Assembly (NCBI GenBank): GCA_004799545.1
Contig: SSMU01000005.1
Location: forward strand, 62,001-126,000
Direction of reading: 5' to 3'
DNA: 64,000 nucleotides
Source: Phenylobacterium sp.
GTDB taxonomy: Bacteria > Pseudomonadota > Alphaproteobacteria > Caulobacterales > Caulobacteraceae
Below are positions 63,166-64,000 of this stretch, piece after piece. The notes beneath the pieces were generated by a model. It was not told where the DNA came from, made no database searches, and saw only the letters and a program-made list of their open reading frames with translations. A program made the translations under genes and the position numbers. The first letter of the stretch is position 1. Every line of letters begins with the position of its first letter.

Positions 63166-64000
63166 ATGACCACCACCCTAAAACCCGTCGACGCGGTGCT
63201 GGTCGGCTTCGGCTGGACCGGGGCGATCATGGGCCAGCAACTGGCCGACGCCGGCCTCAGCGTGCTCGCCCTGGAGCGCGGGCCGTGGCGCGACACCGCC
63301 ACCGATTTCGCCACCGGCTTCGCCCAGGACGAGCTGCGCTACATGTGGCGCCACCACCTGTTCCAGAACGTCACCGACGACACCCTGACGGTGCGCAACC
63401 ACCTGGACCAGGAGGCGCTGCCCATGCGCCACCTGGGCTCCTTCCTGCTGGGCACCGGCGTGGGCTCCGGCGGGGTGCACTGGAACGGCCAGATCTGGCG
63501 CTTCCTGCCCTCGGACTTCCAGACCAAGAGCCACAACCAGCAGCGCTATGGGGCCAAGGCGGTCAGCGACTACGACCTCACCGTCCAGGACTGGGGGGTC
63601 ACCTACGACGAGCTGGAGCCGCACTACGACACCTTCGACAAGCTCTGCGGGACCAGCGGCAAGGCCGGCAACCTGAACGGCCAGATCCAGGCCGGCGGCA
63701 ATCCGTTCGAGGGGGCGCGCGCCAACGAATACCCCACCCCGCCGATGACCCAGACCTACGGCCCGACCCTGTTCGGCCAGGCCGCCGCCGAGCTTGGCCA
63801 CCACCCCTTCCCGCACCCGACCGGCAACCTGTCGCAGCCCTACGTCAATCCGCTGGGAGCCCAGCTCGGCAAGTGCACCTACTGCGGCTTCTGCGAGAAG
63901 TTCGGCTGCGGCAACTATTCCAAGGCCAGCCCGCAGACCACCATCCTGCCCTACCTGATGGCCAAGCCGAACTTCACGCTGAAGACCGAGTGCGAGGTGC
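63166..64000 (+). CDS. GMC-family FAD dehydrogenase large subunit (partial, runs off window)
   Basis: The first 278 residues of a periplasmic flavoprotein dehydrogenase of the gluconate/sorbitol/2-keto-gluconate type. The FAD-binding segment is VDAVLVGFGWTGAIMGQQLADAGLSVLALERG. GSFLLGTGVGSGGVHWNGQIWRFLP is the family signature, and a cysteine-rich stretch CTYCGFCEKFGC follows near residue 245. The ATG at 63166 is 2 bases after the gamma subunit stop. A cytochrome c subunit would be expected just beyond the window. Its place by the xylan locus suggests an aldose or sugar-acid substrate. Confidence 0.9.
   Translation, partial: MTTTLKPVDAVLVGFGWTGAIMGQQLADAGLSVLALERGPWRDTATDFATGFAQDELRYMWRHHLFQNVTDDTLTVRNHLDQEALPMRHLGSFLLGTGVGSGGVHWNGQIWRFLPSDFQTKSHNQQRYGAKAVSDYDLTVQDWGVTYDELEPHYDTFDKLCGTSGKAGNLNGQIQAGGNPFEGARANEYPTPPMTQTYGPTLFGQAAAELGHHPFPHPTGNLSQPYVNPLGAQLGKCTYCGFCEKFGCGNYSKASPQTTILPYLMAKPNFTLKTECEV

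Overview
The window is chromosomal DNA with very high GC content from an alphaproteobacterium. It most likely comes from Caulobacteraceae (Caulobacter, Phenylobacterium or a relative). The reasons are a Caulobacter-type oxidative xylose (Weimberg) operon whose proteins closely match remembered Caulobacter XylX/XylA/XylB/XylC, several TonB-dependent receptors, LacI operators built on TAGCGCTA, and an alphaproteobacterial SOS box (GTTC-N7-GTTC). No rRNA, tRNA, CRISPR array, insertion sequence or phage gene was seen. Gene order and codon use look native throughout, so this is a dense catabolic and uptake region and not a mobile island.

Layout. (1) 0-2 kb: a small hypothetical protein, a dispersed palindromic repeat and an endonuclease III-like glycosylase behind a perfect SOS box. 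(2) 2-13 kb: an organosulfur scavenging block. It holds a TonB receptor with an aldo/keto reductase, a divergent Rrf2-type regulator, a TauD-like dioxygenase, an SsuABC-type importer, a DszA/NtaA-type FMN monooxygenase, a RutE-like nitroreductase and a convergent M19 dipeptidase. Three promoters here share one CCTAC-N7-(G/C)TAGG-like site, probably the operator of the block. (3) 13-24 kb: a broken oxygenase fragment beside a second copy of the repeat, a TetR regulator with a divergent secreted hydrolase, a canonical M19 dipeptidase, two class C beta-lactamase-like hydrolases, a YkvI-type membrane protein, an S9 peptidase and an ornithine cyclodeaminase-like protein. (4) 24-37 kb: a peptide or amino-acid cluster. 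It has an XRE-cupin regulator, an M81 (MlrC) protein, an MFS carrier, an FAD amine/amino-acid oxidase, a branched-chain aminotransferase, a TonB receptor and an Lrp-like regulator, bracketed by two paralogous membrane-anchored serine hydrolases. (5) 37.2-38.1 kb: an unrecognised small protein and an ACT-domain protein behind what looks like a classical branched-chain amino-acid transcription attenuator. (6) 38.2-64 kb: a xylan and glucuronoxylan utilisation locus. It holds a 2OG oxygenase, manD-exuT-uxaC-uxuB, sugar MFS-GH3-GH10, xylX-A-B-C with its LacI regulator, a large TonB receptor, GH67 alpha-glucuronidase, an SGNH esterase, and the start of a periplasmic GMC-type sugar-acid dehydrogenase.

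How the parts work together. In the last block the TonB receptor would import (glucurono)xylo-oligosaccharides. The SGNH esterase, GH67, GH10 and GH3 enzymes would release glucuronate and xylose. UxaC, UxuB and ManD would take glucuronate to 2-keto-3-deoxygluconate, and XylB/C/A/X would take xylose to 2-oxoglutarate. The xylonate dehydratase (XylD), KDG kinase and KDPG aldolase needed to complete these routes are not in the window. Related LacI-type sites precede most of these transcription units.

The most novel-looking items are the attenuator with its two small downstream genes, the shared operator of the sulfur block (which also ties in an M19 protein missing metal-ligand residues), and the XRE-cupin peptide cluster bracketed by paralogous hydrolases. 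All functional calls come from reading motifs and remembered family features. No database search was run.
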